DNA of 64,000 nucleotides from Adiantum capillus-veneris (GCA_014529385.2 CM043944.1:74365384-74429383), one strand, 5' to 3'; shown: positions 10,919 through 22,764, counted from the first letter of the stretch. The notes: generated by a model not told the origin, from the letters alone. Numbers and translations are program-made.

Positions 10919-12199
10919 GTCACTCGCTTAATCGCGAAATTGAGGCTTCATGTCCAAGGCTATGTGTACAAAGAGGACTTCTTTATCTCTCCTCTCAAGC
11001 ATGAGAATGTAATCCTAGGGGCACCATGGTTTGACCGCCTGGCTGCCGATGTTAAATTTCTTGAAAGGAGAATCTCCTTTAAGTTCAGGGAAAAAGACAT
11101 GTATATAGATGCTAAGGAAATGGGTAACACTATCCCCATTGTACATTCACGAGCTTTCAACAAGTCAATAAAGAGCTCTATTTCGGTGTACATGATTTTT
11201 GTTAAAGATTCTCAAAATGAACCTAATGCTTTAGAAAAAGAAAATAAAAGCAACCAAAAGGAATTAGAGTTATCCACTTTTCTCAAGGGGTTTCAAGATG
11301 TTTTTATTGACGACATCCCTTGTGAGCTACCTCCGAAGCGAGGTAATGATGACCATGCAATTGAACTTCTTCCAGGAATTTCACCGCCTAACAAACCTCC
11401 TTATAGAGTTTCTCAAGCTCAACAAGAGAAGATTATGCGGCAAGTGCATGAGTTAGTCGAGAAGGGAAAGGTTAGGCCTAGCTCATCTCCATTTTTTTCA
11501 CCGGCGCTATTAGTGCAAAAGAAAGACGGCACATATTGTATGTGTGTCGACTATTGAGCACTAAATAGGATCACTATCAAGAATAGGTTTCGCGTTCCAC
11601 AGGTGGAAGACCTATTTGATAAGATACAAGGATCGACCTACTTCAGTAGGATTGACCTAAAAAGTGGCTATCATCAGATAAGGATAGTTGATCAAGACAT
11701 TGTAAAGACCGCATTTCGCACCACATTTGGTCTTTACGAATACATTGTCATGCCTTTTGGCTTGACCAATGCACCAGCCACATTCAACCGCTTGATGGAG
11801 AAGCTGTTCAGGCCTCATCGAACCTTCACTGGAGTGTTCTTTGATGATATTATCATCTACTCTAATTCATTAGACGAACACAAGCAACACCTCCAGGTAA
11901 TATTTCAAGTTTTGAGAGAGAATAAACTTTATGTTAATCGAAAGAAAAGTGAATTTTTCTTGCAAGAGATTCAGTATTTAGGTCACATTATCTCTCATGA
12001 TGGCATCCAAATGGATCCATCAAAGTTAGAGGTAATAAAAGGATTGCCTAAACCAAGGAATCTTCATGAACTAAGAAGCTTTATAGGTATGTGTGCATAC
12101 TATAGACGCTTCATAGAAATTTTCTCACAAATTGCGGGACCATTACATGACCTAACAAGGAAAAATGTTAGGTATACAAGGTCTGCTAATGAGAACAAT
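10919..12199 (+). pseudogene. Reverse transcriptase, internal copy A
   Basis: The frame resumes at 10940 with the protease C-terminal half (NVILGAPWFD), a linker, and the RT fingers (YRVSQAQQEK, SSPFFSPALLVQKKDG). A TGA at 11555-11557 follows CMCVDY. From 11558 RT continues: [27 protein letters not shown], and the catalytic F-F-D-D-I-I-I-Y-S with the Asp pair at 11843-11848. The thumb motif YLGHIISHDGI follows. The RT core is therefore intact apart from one nonsense codon, which copy B shares at the same position. Confidence 0.9.
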
Positions 12200-12610
12200 G
12201 CTTTCGAAAAGCTTATCTCCCAACCCGTGCTTACACTACCGGATCTCTTAAAACCATTTGAGGTCCAATCTGATGCTTGTGGTGATTTCCTTGGAGCTGT
12301 TTTACTCCAAGAAGGGCATGCCATAGGCTATGAGAGTCGAAGGCTCGACCGTGTTGAGCAATCTCTAGGCATATATGAAAAGGAACTCCTTGCAGTTCTA
12401 CATGCCTTAGACTCATGGAAGCACTATTTATTGGGAACTCCTTTCATTTTGTGAACGGATCACCAAAGTCTTAAGTACTTTGTGACGCAGACCAAGCTCT
12501 CCGACAAACAAATGAGGTGGGCAAATTTCCTTTCACAATTTCATTTTCATATTGCTCACATTGCTGGCAAGCATAATCAAGTCGCTGAAGCACTCTCAAG
12601 ATGGCCGAGA
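12200..12610 (+). pseudogene. RNase H, internal copy A
   Basis: This single RNase H follows the RT directly, as in chromoviruses. Visible are FEVQSDACGDFLGAVLLQ (first Asp), YEKELLAVLHAL (Glu) and, after a TGA stop at 12452-12454, TDHQSLKYF (Asp). The expected codon is Arg, so one substitution explains the stop. The tether ends in H-N-Q-V-A-E-A-L-S-R, the usual end of gypsy RNase H. The same stop exists in copy B. Confidence 0.88.
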
Positions 12611-13640
12611 GTGAATGCGGTTTCCATAGCAACTCACAATTATCTATCTTCAACGATAGATGAGTACGCTATTGATCCCAATTTTAGAGATGTGATTTCA
12701 TCCCTTGCATTAGGGAAGAAAGAAGAACCATTTACTTTACAAGATGGTTATCTTCTCTATGGCAATAGACTATGCGTTACTAACTCACTACGTGAGAAAG
12801 TAATGTATGAATCTCATGCTCCACCATATGCGGGGCATAGAGGGATTCAGTGTACCTTAAAGGGAATTGAAACATATTTCGATTGGCCTACCATGAAAGT
12901 GAACATACAAGAGTATGTTTCTAAATGTGTGGCTTGCCAAAAGACAAAATTTGATAGAGGGAAGCAACTTGGATTGCTTCAACTCTTGCCAATCCCTAAT
13001 TCACCATGGGAGAGCATATCCATGGATTTTATCTTTGGATTGCCTAAGTCTATCCATGGGAATACGGGAGTATGGACGATAGTAGACAGGTTCAGTAAAC
13101 AAGCTCATTTTATACCTGTCAAAAAGACTATCAAATCCCATCAAATGGAAACCCTCTTCATTTCACAAATTTTCAAGTACCATGGCTTGCCAATGTCCAT
13201 AGTGTCGGATAGAGATCCTAGAATGACCAGTAATTTCTGGAAGGGTCTCTTTGAGAATTTAGGAACAAGGCTAAACTTCTCTTCGGCCTATCATCCACAA
13301 ACGGATGGCCAAGTGAAATAGCTAACCTAACAATTCTCGATCTACTAAAAGCCTATGTAACGGAAGTAGATCAAAGATCCCAATGGGAGAAGTACTTACC
13401 CTTAGTGGAGTACGCTTACAATAACAATGTACATACTTGCACGGGAAAAGCACCTTTTGAGGTAATTGAGGGATGATCAAAAAGTCCCTTGCTACCTAAA
13501 GTACATGGGAAGATCTTCGCTGCAGATGAGTATAGCCGAGACCTACAAGAATCTTTTCAAAAGATTAAGGATGCTATCTCTATCTCACAGCAAAGGCAAA
13601 AGGCTGCTGCTGACAAGCACAGAAGAGCCCAAGCGTTTAA
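12611..13640 (+). pseudogene. Integrase zinc domain and catalytic core, internal copy A (5' part)
   Basis: The HHCC zinc domain is complete (H-A-P-P-Y-A-G-H, C-V-A-C). The core shows D in SMDFIFGLPKS and D in VSDRDPRM. A frame change at about 13315, after Q-T-D-G-Q-V-K, precedes the region of the third acidic residue; sense then continues in another frame (LLKAYVTEVDQRSQWEKYLPLVEYAYNN). A private TGA lies near 13475. At 13640 the coding region is cut by a DNA transposon and resumes at 14981. Confidence 0.88.
13637..13640. repeat. Left TTAA target duplication of DNA transposon
   Basis: TTAA precedes the CACTAG end of the inverted-repeat element and recurs at 14977-14980. Copy B has only one TTAA at the homologous site (about 22298), so exactly four bases were duplicated. 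Confidence 0.8.
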
Positions 13641-14976
13641 CACTAGAATGGTAACAGGACACTTTTATGTCCTTGGACACTTTTGTGTCTTGTTAAGTGA
13701 CCATTTTGCTTGAATTATTTGAAGAGTATGAAAATGAATTTCTAGGTGATATATATCCACAAAGTTGCCTTATGAGCTGAAAAAAACTTAGCTTTTTTTT
13801 TTGAGTATTGATCTCACCATTAACCTTACTCTTGCACAACATTTTTGAACCTAAACTGTGTGAAAAAACGGGTCCTGTTTTTGGCTTTTTTTCAATTTTA
13901 GGTAACTATACCACTCTAAACTTCATGTTTGTGAGGTTTAGATGGCTAGAGGTTAGGCCTTCATAGTTCTCAACATGTTTTAATGCTTTTAGGGAGAGCT
14001 AAGTATTAAAATTGAAAGTTATGATCAATTTACAAGAATTGCATAATCCTATTTTTTGGCCAAAATTAGCATTTTTATTATTTTTTTGGTGGCTTTCTTG
14101 ATATCCAAATTCAATTTTGATTGTTTAAGTGTAATGTATAACATAAATCTAATCTTCCTTGAGTTTTGGGGGACCTAATATGCTATATAGCATAGTATAT
14201 GATGATGGTTGAGTTTTTTTATTGTTGAAGAATACGATACATTTTAGAGTAGCAAGTATAACTTTCTCAATATTGCTAGTTTCTTAGGCCAATTGTGTGT
14301 ATTTTGTAGGTAGTGACCATATCTAATCATAGACTACAAACTTGGCTAGATATTGAGTAGTTTCTATGGGTTTCTAGAGGTCATAATGCTAAACCCAGTT
14401 TTTTCATGTTTGCTGTATTTAGCACTTTATCATTGCCCCCAAGGTTCCAATTGTAAGAGATCCATTATCCTTTTGACATGCTCCATGGCTCCTTTTGAAT
14501 CGAGAGGCCCAAAGAGAACTAAGAAAACATGTATATAGTATCCGTATTGAGCGTGACTATAGAAACTTTGATGATAGGTCCGCAGAATGGCAAAAATACA
14601 ACTTTTTGTACCTTTTTTTTTGCCCAAAGAAAAATAAGTGAGGTAAAAGCAACCATATTTTTTGGTCACCAACCCATTGAAGGTAACGGACCATTTTACC
14701 TCATGTCCTACAAAAATCTCCACTCTTATTATATGCAATCAACCGTAAGAAATTGTTGTTTCGGGCAAAATGCACTGGTCGATCAACTTTGGAGGCTTGT
14801 AGTAACCAAGGGATAAGAAAATTTACAAGTTTCTCATTTTTTCCATATATAGTAGTTATTGAAGTATAAGCTCATGAAAGGATTTTTCAAAATGAGTGGA
14901 TCTACTATGGTTTTGGATTTTTTTCCCTAAACCCTAAAAGGAAACTTTTATGTCCTATTAGGTTACCATTCTAGTG
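13641..14976. mobile_element. Non-autonomous DNA transposon with CACTAGAATGGTAAC terminal inverted repeats
   Basis: This 1336-bp insertion sits inside the integrase of copy A and is absent from copy B. Both ends carry the same perfect 15-bp inverted repeat CACTAGAATGGTAAC. The 5' subterminal region has two copies of GGACACTTTT(A/G)TGTC (13657 and 13675), and the 3' subterminal region carries a related inverted ggacataaaag. The interior is AT-rich with only short open stretches and no transposase motif I recognise. Known families: CACTA (En/Spm) elements begin CACTA but duplicate 3 bp; piggyBac uses TTAA but has CCY-type ends. This element mixes the two signatures, so superfamily is unassigned. 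Confidence 0.8.
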
Positions 14977-14980
14977 TTAA
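14977..14980. repeat. Right TTAA target duplication of DNA transposon
   Basis: TTAA follows the CTAGTG end. The host integrase reading resumes directly after it. Confidence 0.8.
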
Positions 14981-15283
14981 AAAAAATGATTGGGTCTTAT
15001 TAAAGTTTCCCAAGGCTCGATTAAGGCACACGACGGGCAAGAATCCTACGGGCCACCCAAAGTACTATGCTAAACTAGCAAAAAGGTACTATGGTCCCTT
15101 CCAGATTCTTAGGCCAATCAATGAGATGGCCTATCAACTCAAGTTGTCCAATCATTGGCTCATACACAATGCTTTCCATGTGAGCCTATTAAAGCCTTAC
15201 AAAGGAGATCCACCTCAAGAACCAACTATTGAAGACCCACCGGAGATCAAGGACTAAGAGGAGGTGCTGCAGCCCGAGTCCAT
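14981..15283 (+). pseudogene. Integrase C-terminal part, internal copy A (3' part)
   Basis: This continues the integrase after the DNA transposon: [45 protein letters not shown]. These correspond to the GPY/F-type C-terminal module of gypsy integrases. One private stop (TAA in ggactaagag, about 15254) is absent from copy B. Divergence from copy B here is about 4 percent, much higher than in the tract upstream of 13480. Confidence 0.85.
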
Positions 15284-15441
15284 TCTCCGACATGAAGACA
15301 AGGTATTAAGAGGCGGTAAGACTATCCGACGATATCTTATTAAGTTTAAGAATTATCCTTTTGAAGATGCTAGATGGATGCAAGGCATACAATTAAAGGA
15401 TAACCTAAACCTTGTCAATGCTTACAATGCTTCCCAAGAGT
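15284..15441 (+). pseudogene. Chromodomain at integrase C-terminus, internal copy A
   Basis: The final roughly 50 residues read ILRHEDKVLRGGKTIRRYLI, then FKNYPFEDARWM, ending at a TAA at 15439-15441. The pattern Y-L-I-K-F-K-N-Y-P...D-A-R-W-M matches the chromodomain strand-helix core that directs chromoviruses to particular chromatin. No stop interrupts it in copy A, whereas copy B has one. Confidence 0.85.
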
Positions 15442-15801
15442 AAGCAAATGTACAAAATGTTAAAAATGAACAATTTTTTTTTTGTCTTATAAGACTCTCT
15501 TTTTCTTTATTGTGCACAAAAATGAAGTAGTATGCATTCTTAGATCAAGTTTGCGGAGACGAAGTCTCCCAAACACCAAGTAGAGCTTGTCACTCTACTA
15601 TGGAAGACTGATAGGACTAATGTGCAGACATGATTGCGGCAGCCTCAGGCTCTCAAGCACCAATAGGACTAGTCATCCATTGTGGAATGATGTCATAGGG
15701 TAACATAGGGATCCTCTACCCGCTAAGAAAAGGACTCATGAATATGCTTTATCTTCTCTACACCATAGTCGAGGAGGACTATGATTTCAAGAGAGAGGTA
15801 A
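15442..15801 (+). other. 3' untranslated part and polypurine tract, copy A
   Basis: About 350 non-coding bases separate the chromodomain stop from LTR 2. They end in the purine run aagagagaggtaa (15789-15801), the plus-strand primer. A matching stretch lies before LTR 3 in copy B. Confidence 0.8.
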
Positions 15802-17408
15802 TGTCATAATAATCAATATCTAATTCTCCTAAATGATTTTCTCATACTAAACTAATCATTTAATGTGGGTAAGTGCCATGGGATAAAAAGCTAGAATATT
15901 GGTTAAGCTAGCAGACCGGCCACAATAGGGATCCAAAGGAGGGAAAATAGGGATCCAAAGTGGGGGCCATCTGCAAAAGATCCAAGTGAAACAATGGGCT
16001 GAAAAGACCCTAAGGTTCAGACCATTAAGACTTCCAAAATGCTAAGGTTCCAAAATTCAAAGGTTGTGTCTAAAGGTCAACCCTAGGGGAAATTCGATGC
16101 TTTGGTGTGACTAAAAAGTCTTTGCATATCCCTACATGGGAGGGGGCAAGCCCTTCTTCGAGGGGATGAGAGAGAAAGTCACACACACACAGACACACAC
16201 ATAGGCTCCCTTTACACAAAGGGAATTAGGGACACATGTCAGCTCCCTAGCCTAGATGCCCACAAGGTGTGCCCAATTCCTATTGGATGGCCTTGGAGGT
16301 GAACCAATGGGAATTAGGCTAGAGTAAATCTAGTTTAATTAATTTAAAAACACTTAATAAAAGAACCAATGAGAAATAAGTCTCCTAGAAGACTATTGGA
16401 CAGTCTCCCAAGGGGTCCAATGAGCATTTGGGAGCCCAATGGCTTGCCTGATTCCTATTGGCCAGGAGGCAAAGGGGTCCAATGATAGTTTAGTTTAATT
16501 ATTAAATCACCTAAAGCTCTCACAAAAGGGGAAAGGGGGACACATGTCAGAAGGCTATCACTTATGCTGCTTAATGGTGATTGGCTTGTTGACTTGGGGA
16601 AGGCCAATAAGGCTGGAGCAAGAGCAAATAGCAAGAGGGCTCGCCCAAGAGAGAGAGAGAGAGAGGGGGCTGATTTTTGCAAGGTATTATGACACACACA
16701 CACTCACACAATCTCATGTGTGAAGAAAGATAAGACTATCTCTTCCAAAGCTTTAATGGATAGGTCATCACCTACTCCAAGCTTGTGAGATAGAAGCCTA
16801 CATCGACACACTCTTGGCTTGTGGATGCAAATCCAACCAAGAGCCAAGCTTCAATGCATGCTCATCTCCTCTACCAAGCTAATTACTAAGCTAAAGCTAT
16901 GCTAATATGAGTGATTATGTGAGGAGATGTACATCTTTCTCGTAAGATACTCCTTCTTCCTCTCAATCTACTCTCATACCCTGCTAGCTCTCACCATCTT
17001 CGAAGGTGTGTGAGGTCTTGGGTCTGAGAATGGGGATAATTAAAGGTGTTTTTACTAAGTGTTTTGCTTAGTGCATGAGGCTTTCATCTTCATTGCACTA
17101 GTTAGTCTTGAAGGAACACAAAGAATTGTATTGTACAATGTCTCTCTTGATGGGAGAAACCATAATACAAAGCCTTTTGGAGGGGCGACCGGCTGCATGC
17201 AAATCTGGTCCTCAACTATTGTAAATAGCTTAATTTCTCTCTCTTTTGAAAGTATTGTTGATGCTATCTAACTAGGTGTTATGATTTTTGTTGCTCTCTC
17301 CACCCAAGCATTCTTGTAATTCTCATCAGGAATCTATGCTAATGAAATGCCCACTATGTTCATGCTAATTTCTACTACACATAAGTTTTTAGACTATTAA
17401 ATGTTACA
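15802..17408 (+). repeat. LTR 2 of chromovirus array (shared middle LTR)
   Basis: It starts tgtcataata and ends taaatgttaca. On the left it abuts copy A's polypurine tract and on the right copy B's primer site, so it serves as 3' LTR of A and 5' LTR of B. It has no flanking duplication of its own. Confidence 0.9.
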
Positions 17409-17409
17409 T

Positions 17410-17421
17410 TGGTATCAGATC
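17410..17421 (+). other. Primer binding site, initiator Met-tRNA type (internal copy B)
   Basis: tggtatcagatc starts one base after LTR 2 and is identical to the copy A site. Confidence 0.85.
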
Positions 17422-17828
17422 ACAAGGTTTCTCTTTTCTTGCTCAAGAAGGGTGGTCCCCAAGCTAGCTATAAATGGTTGGTATTATTAATTGCCTGTGA
17501 GTTAGTAGAATAGGGATTTTTCAGCCTTGCAGTGCGCCTGCCTTTGTGCAGTTAACGATGCATCACCGTCGAGAGCTATGGTCTTAATAGTGGATTCCTA
17601 CGGGGCTTGTTGCCTACGGCTTAACCACTATTGAGCTATTAGAAGCTTGATAGGAGCTGGTGCTGTTTTGGTGTCGAAATACCCTCTCTTCTATTCCTTG
17701 CAATTAATGGTATTCGAGCCGTGGGTACAGTAGGTTGAGTGCTTTTTCTAAAGGGGTAAAGAGGAGTAGCAACTAGGGCTTGAAAAGCCAAAGTACACCT
17801 AAAAAGTTTACACCTAAAAGTTGTTAGA

Positions 17829-19319
17829 ATGGCTGACAATAGTAAAAAGAGTGAAATTAATGTTGATAACTTTGATTTTGCTCATGAGCAAGCTACTAAT
17901 GATGCTTCAGTGGTTCTTAAGTATCTTGTTTCTAGGATTCAACAAGCCATGGGCAATCCATCTCTCCAAAGCGAAGTGCAACGACAGCTCCGTGCTCACG
18001 GGATTCTCCAAGCTCATCACCATGACGAGAGAACACCTAGGAAGCCTCCCTGTGAGACTACCAAAAGAGGTCTCTCTCTGATTAGGGAAGAAGAAGAGAA
18101 TCCGTACAAAGGGCTCAAGAAGTTACTTCTTGACGATGCATCTCCTTCCCAAAGGAGAACTCAAGAGCCTCCACCGAAGGAACGAGAAAGAACTGAGTCT
18201 CCCACCACCTTGGCGGAGATGGCTCCACGAAGACGGCGGGCTATACGCTCTCCATCACTACCAAAGCGGAGAAGACTATCGCACTCTTCTCCATGGCATA
18301 ATTCAGAGAGGGATGATAAAAAGCAAGAGAAGAAAAAGGCGACAAAGAGGACACCCTCTTCTCCATCTTCTTCATCCTCTTCCTCTTATGAATGTGATGG
18401 TGAAGACAACGAAGATCAAGACAAGAAAAAGGAGAGAAAGAGGTCACCCTCTTCTCCACCTTCTTCAAATTCTTCACCTTCTGAAGAAAGTGATGGTGCA
18501 ACCTTTGAACCATCAAAAAGAAGAGGCCATAGGAAATCCTATGCCGCATGGAAGAGGTCATCCAAGCTGAAGAAATTCAAAGAGGGAGGGAAGAGCATCT
18601 CTTTCCTTACCTATGATGGTACCTTTGGTGCTACGGACAAAGTCTTGGCCTTTATCCAGCAATTTGATGCGGCGTTTGGAGATGAGGGCTTCACGGAGTC
18701 CTCTAAGCTATGCCATGTAGCTATGCACTTTCAAAAGTCCGCCAGACAATGGTGGTCTAGACTACAAGCCAACGATGAAGCTCCACGAACATGGAAAGCT
18801 TTAAGAGCTTCCATTATGAAGCAATTTTTGGCCATCGATGCCAAAGAGAAAGTAATCACCGAATGGCGAAGCTTAAAGCTCTCTCCCAATGAATCCATCC
18901 ACAAATATGTAGACAAGTTTTGGGACCTACAACTCAAAGCCACTGTCTTCAAAAAGTTGGATTTTGGAGAGCAAAAGCAACAATTTTGTGCGGGCTTAAC
19001 CGAAGAAATGGCGGAGTATGTCAACTCCCAAAGTCCAGGTACCATATCGGTGGTAACACACCATACTATGGTGGCCTCACGAATCAATTTCCAAACGCGG
19101 GCTAAAAGAAATAATAAGCCCCCGGAAAACAAGGGTTCCAATGAGCCTAAGGGAAAGGACAATGACCAAAAGTCTCCTAAGGGCAACTCCAACAAAGCTA
19201 AAGAGAAGGGAGTTTACAAAGGTAAGAACAAACTCTCTCCTGAAGAGCTTGAGCGTTATCGCAAGGATAACCAGTGTTTCAAGTGCGGCGAACAAGGGCA
19301 TGCGTACCGCGCTTGCCCC
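17829..19319 (+). pseudogene. gag with zinc knuckle, internal copy B
   Basis: This is an uninterrupted Gag from the ATG at 17829: an N-terminal acidic part, an Arg/Ser/Glu-rich low-complexity middle, a capsid-like Retrotrans_gag region with HFQKSARQWWSRL, and a basic linker. The zinc knuckle C-F-K-C-G-E-Q-G-H-A-Y-R-A-C is at 19274-19315. Copy B is the un-nested version of copy A's gag and supplies the empty site for the copia insertion. Just after the knuckle one C is missing compared with copy A, which shifts the frame and separates gag from protease. Confidence 0.9.
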
Positions 19320-20086
19320 AAAAGAACAACTGCCAGGACCCTCCTAGAGCTTCTTTGGTTGAAATCCAAGAGGAGGAGACTCACCAAACTCATCACAAAG
19401 GATCTCCTCTATGCCATGCTTGGGGAAAGGTAAGAGAACATGATGCTTTTGTTCTCTTTGACCCTGGTTCTACTCACAAGTTTATATCTATAGAGTTGGC
19501 CACCAAGCTAGGCATACAATCCTATGAGATGGGAGATGTCCTACCTGCGGAAAGTTCCTTCAAGGGGCAAGAAGCTTCAGTCACTCCCTGAATCGGGAAA
19601 TTGAGGCTTCATGTCCAAGGCTATGTCGACAAAGTGGACTTCTTTATCTCTCCTCTCAAGCATGAGAATGTAATCCTAGGGGCACCATGGTTTGACTACA
19701 TGGCTGCCGATGTTAAATTTTCTGAAAGGAGAATCTCCTTTAAGTTCAGGGAAAAAGACATGTATATAGATGCTAAGGAAATGGGTAACACTATCCCCAT
19801 TGTACATTCACGAGCTCTCAACAAGTCAATAAAGAGCTCTATTTCCGTGTACATGATTTTTGTTAAAGATTCTCAAAATGAACCTAATGCTTTAGCAAAA
19901 GAAAACAAAAGCAACCAAAAGGAATTAGAGTTATCCACTTTTCTCAAGGCGTTTCAAGATGTTTTTATTGACGACATCCCTTGTGAGCTACCTCCAAAAC
20001 GAGGTAATGATGACCATGCAATTGAACTTCTTCCAGGAAGTTCACCGCCTAACAAACCTCCTTATAGAGTTTCTCAAGCTCAATAA
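19320..20086 (+). pseudogene. Aspartic protease and RT N-terminal part, internal copy B
   Basis: The protease signature D-P-G-S-T lies at about 19460, in a frame that overlaps the end of the gag frame. A private TGA interrupts near 19590, then the frame resumes at 19601 with NVILGAPWFD and the RT fingers to YRVSQAQ, where a TAA (20084-20086) ends it. Copy A has Gln at that place. The stops here are not shared with copy A, unlike those from 20206 on. Confidence 0.85.
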
Positions 20087-20860
20087 GAGGAGATTATGAG
20101 GCAAGTGCATGAGTTAGTCGAGAAGGGCAAGGTTAGGCCTAGCTCATCTCCATTTTTTTCACCGGCGCTATAAGTGCAAAAGAAAGACGACACATATCGT
20201 ATGTGTGTCGACTATTGAGCACTAAATAGGATCACTATCAAGAATAGGTTTCGCGTTCCACAGGTGGAAGACCTATTTGATAAGATACAAGGATCGACCT
20301 ACTTCAGTAGGATTGACCTAAAAAGTGGCTATCATCAGATAAGGATAGTTGATCAAGACATTGTAAAGACCGCATTTCGCACCACATTTGGTCTTTACGA
20401 ATACATTGTCATGCCTTTTGGCTTGACCAATGCACCAGCCACATTCAACCGCTTGATGGAGAAGCTGTTCAGGCCTCATCGAACCTTCACTGGAGTGTTC
20501 TTTGATGATATTATCATCTACTCTAATTCATTAGACGAACACAAGCAACACCTCCAGGTAATATTTCAAGTTTTGAGAGAGAATAAACTTTATGTTAATC
20601 GAAAGAAAAGTGAATTTTTCTTGCAAGAGATTCAGTATTTAGGTCACATTATCTCTCATGATGGCATCCAAATGGATCCATCAAAGTTAGAGGTAATAAA
20701 AGGATTGCCTAAACCAAGGAATCTTCATGAACTAAGAAGCTTTATAGGTATGTGTGCATACTATAGACGCTTCATAGAAATTTTCTCACAAATTGCGGGA
20801 CCATTACATGACCTAACAAAGAAAAATGTTAGGTATACAAGGTCTGCTAATGAGAACAAT
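20087..20860 (+). pseudogene. Reverse transcriptase, internal copy B
   Basis: RT core with the same motifs as copy [28 protein letters not shown], and catalytic F-F-D-D-I-I-I-Y-S (Asp pair at 20504-20509). A private TAA (in gctataagtg, about 20170) and the shared TGA after CMCVDY (about 20216) precede the long open stretch starting at 20264. From about 20206 onward the DNA is almost identical to copy A. Confidence 0.9.
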
Positions 20861-21271
20861 GCTTTCGAAAAGCTTATCTCCCAACCCGTGCTTACACTAC
20901 CGGATCTCTTAAAACCATTTGAGGTCCAATCTGATGCTTGTGGTGATTTCCTTGGAGCTGTTTTACTCCAAGAAGAGAACGCCATAGGCTATGAGAGTCG
21001 AAGGCTCGACCGTGTTGAGCAATCTCTAGGCATATATGAAAAGGAACTCCTTGCAGTTCTACATGCCTTAGACTCATGGAAGCACTATTTATTGGGAACT
21101 CCTTTCATTTTGTGAACGGATCACCAAAGTCTTAAGTACTTTGTGACGCAGACCAAGCTCTCCGACAAACAAATGAGGTGGGCAAATTTCCTTTCACAAT
21201 TTCATTTTCATATTGCTCACATTGCTGGCAAGCATAATCAAGTCGCTGAAGCACTCTCAAGATGGCCGAGA
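20861..21271 (+). pseudogene. RNase H, internal copy B
   Basis: Same architecture and the same disabling TGA (21113-21115, after GTPFIL) as copy A. The acidic residues in QSDACGDF, YEKELLAVLHAL and TDHQSLKYF are visible. The only coding differences from copy A in this stretch are in the dipeptide after LLQE. Confidence 0.88.
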
Positions 21272-22583
21272 GTGAATGCGGTTTCCATAGCAACTCACAA
21301 TTATCTATCTTCAACGATAGATGAGTACGCTATTGATCCCGATTTTAGAGATGTGATTTCATCCCTTGCATTAGGGAAGAAAGAAGAACCATTTACTTTA
21401 CAAGATGGTTATCTTCTCTATGGCAATAGACTATGCGTTACTAACTCACTACGTGAGAAAGTAATGTATGAATCTCATGCTCCACCATATGCGGGGCATA
21501 GAGGGATTCAGTGTACCTTAAAGGGAATTGAAACATATTTCGATTGGCCTACCATGAAAGTGAACATACAAGAGTATGTTTCTAAATGTGTGGCTTGCCA
21601 AAAGACAAAATTTGATAGAGGGAAGCAACTTGGATTGCTTCAACTCTTGCCAATCCCTAATTCACCATGGGAGAGCATATCCATGGATTTTATCTTTGGA
21701 TTGCCTAAGTCTATCCATGGGAATACGGGAGTATGGACGATAGTAGACAGGTTCAGTAAACAAGCTCATTTTATACCTGTCAAAAAGACTATCAAATCCC
21801 ATCAAATGGAAACCCTCTTCATTTCACAAATTTTCAAGTACCATGGCTTGCCAATGTCCATAGTGTCGGATAGAGATCCTAGAATGACCAGTAATTTCTG
21901 GAAGGGTCTCTTTGAGAATTTAGGAACAAGGCTAAACTTCTCTTCGGCCTATCATCCACAAACGGATGGCCAAGTGAAATAGCTAACCTAACAATTCTCG
22001 ATCTACTAAAAGCCTATGTAACGGAAGTAGATCAAAGATCCCAATGGGAGAAGTACTTACCCTTAGTGGAGTACGCTTACAATAACAATGTACATACTTG
22101 CACGGGAAAAGCACCTTTTGAGGTAATTGAGGGAAGATCAAAAAGTCCCTTGCTACCTAAAGTACATGGGAAGATCTTCGCTGCAGATGAGTATAGCCGA
22201 GACCTACAAGAATCTTTTCAAAAGATTAAGGATGCTATCTCTATCTCACAGCAAAGGCAAAAGGCTGCTGCTGACAAGCACAGAAGAGCCCAAGCCTTTA
22301 AAGAAAACGATTGGGTCTTATTAAAGTTTCCCAACGCTCGATTAAGGCACACGACGGGCCAGAATCCTACCGGCCACCAAAAGTACTATGCTAAACTAGC
22401 AAAAAGGTACTATGGTCCCTTCCAGATTCTTAGGCCAATCAATGAGATGGCCTATCAACTCAATTTGCCCAATCATTGGCTTATACACAATGCTTTCCAT
22501 TTGAGCCTATTAAAGCCTTACAAAGTAGAGCCACCTCAAGAACCAACTATTGAAGACCCACCGGAGATCAAGGACCAAGAGGA
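21272..22583 (+). pseudogene. Integrase, internal copy B
   Basis: Zinc domain HHCC, then core Asp residues in SMDFIFGL and VSDRDPRM, then the shared frame change at Q-T-D-G-Q-V-K (about 21976). From 22066 a long open frame carries [34 protein letters not shown] and HNAFHLSLLKPYK. No DNA transposon is present here; the uninterrupted sequence around 22298 is the empty site for the 13641-14976 element. Confidence 0.9.
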
Positions 22584-22764
22584 GGTGCTGCAGCCCGAGT
22601 CCATTCTCCGACATAAAGACAAGGTATTAAGAGGCGGTAAGACTATCCGATGATATCTTATTAAGTTTAAGAATTATCCTTTTGAAGATGCTAGATGGAT
22701 GCAAGGCATACAATTAAAGGATAACCTAAACCTTGTCAATGCTTACAATGCTTCCCAAGAGTAA
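22584..22764 (+). pseudogene. Chromodomain at integrase C-terminus, internal copy B
   Basis: Same motif as in copy A (DKVLRGGKTIR, then YLIKFKNYPFEDARWM), but a private TGA (22651-22653) replaces an Arg codon in the middle of the domain. The terminal stop is at 22762-22764. Confidence 0.85.

Noticed and set aside
13641-14976. Plain CACTA (En/Spm) identity
   Set aside because: The empty-site comparison indicates a 4-bp TTAA duplication, not the 3 bp expected. It remains possible if one T was added during repair.
13637-14980. piggyBac identity for the TTAA-flanked element
   Set aside because: Only the TTAA duplication fits. The CACTAG ends and lack of transposase do not, so the superfamily is left open.
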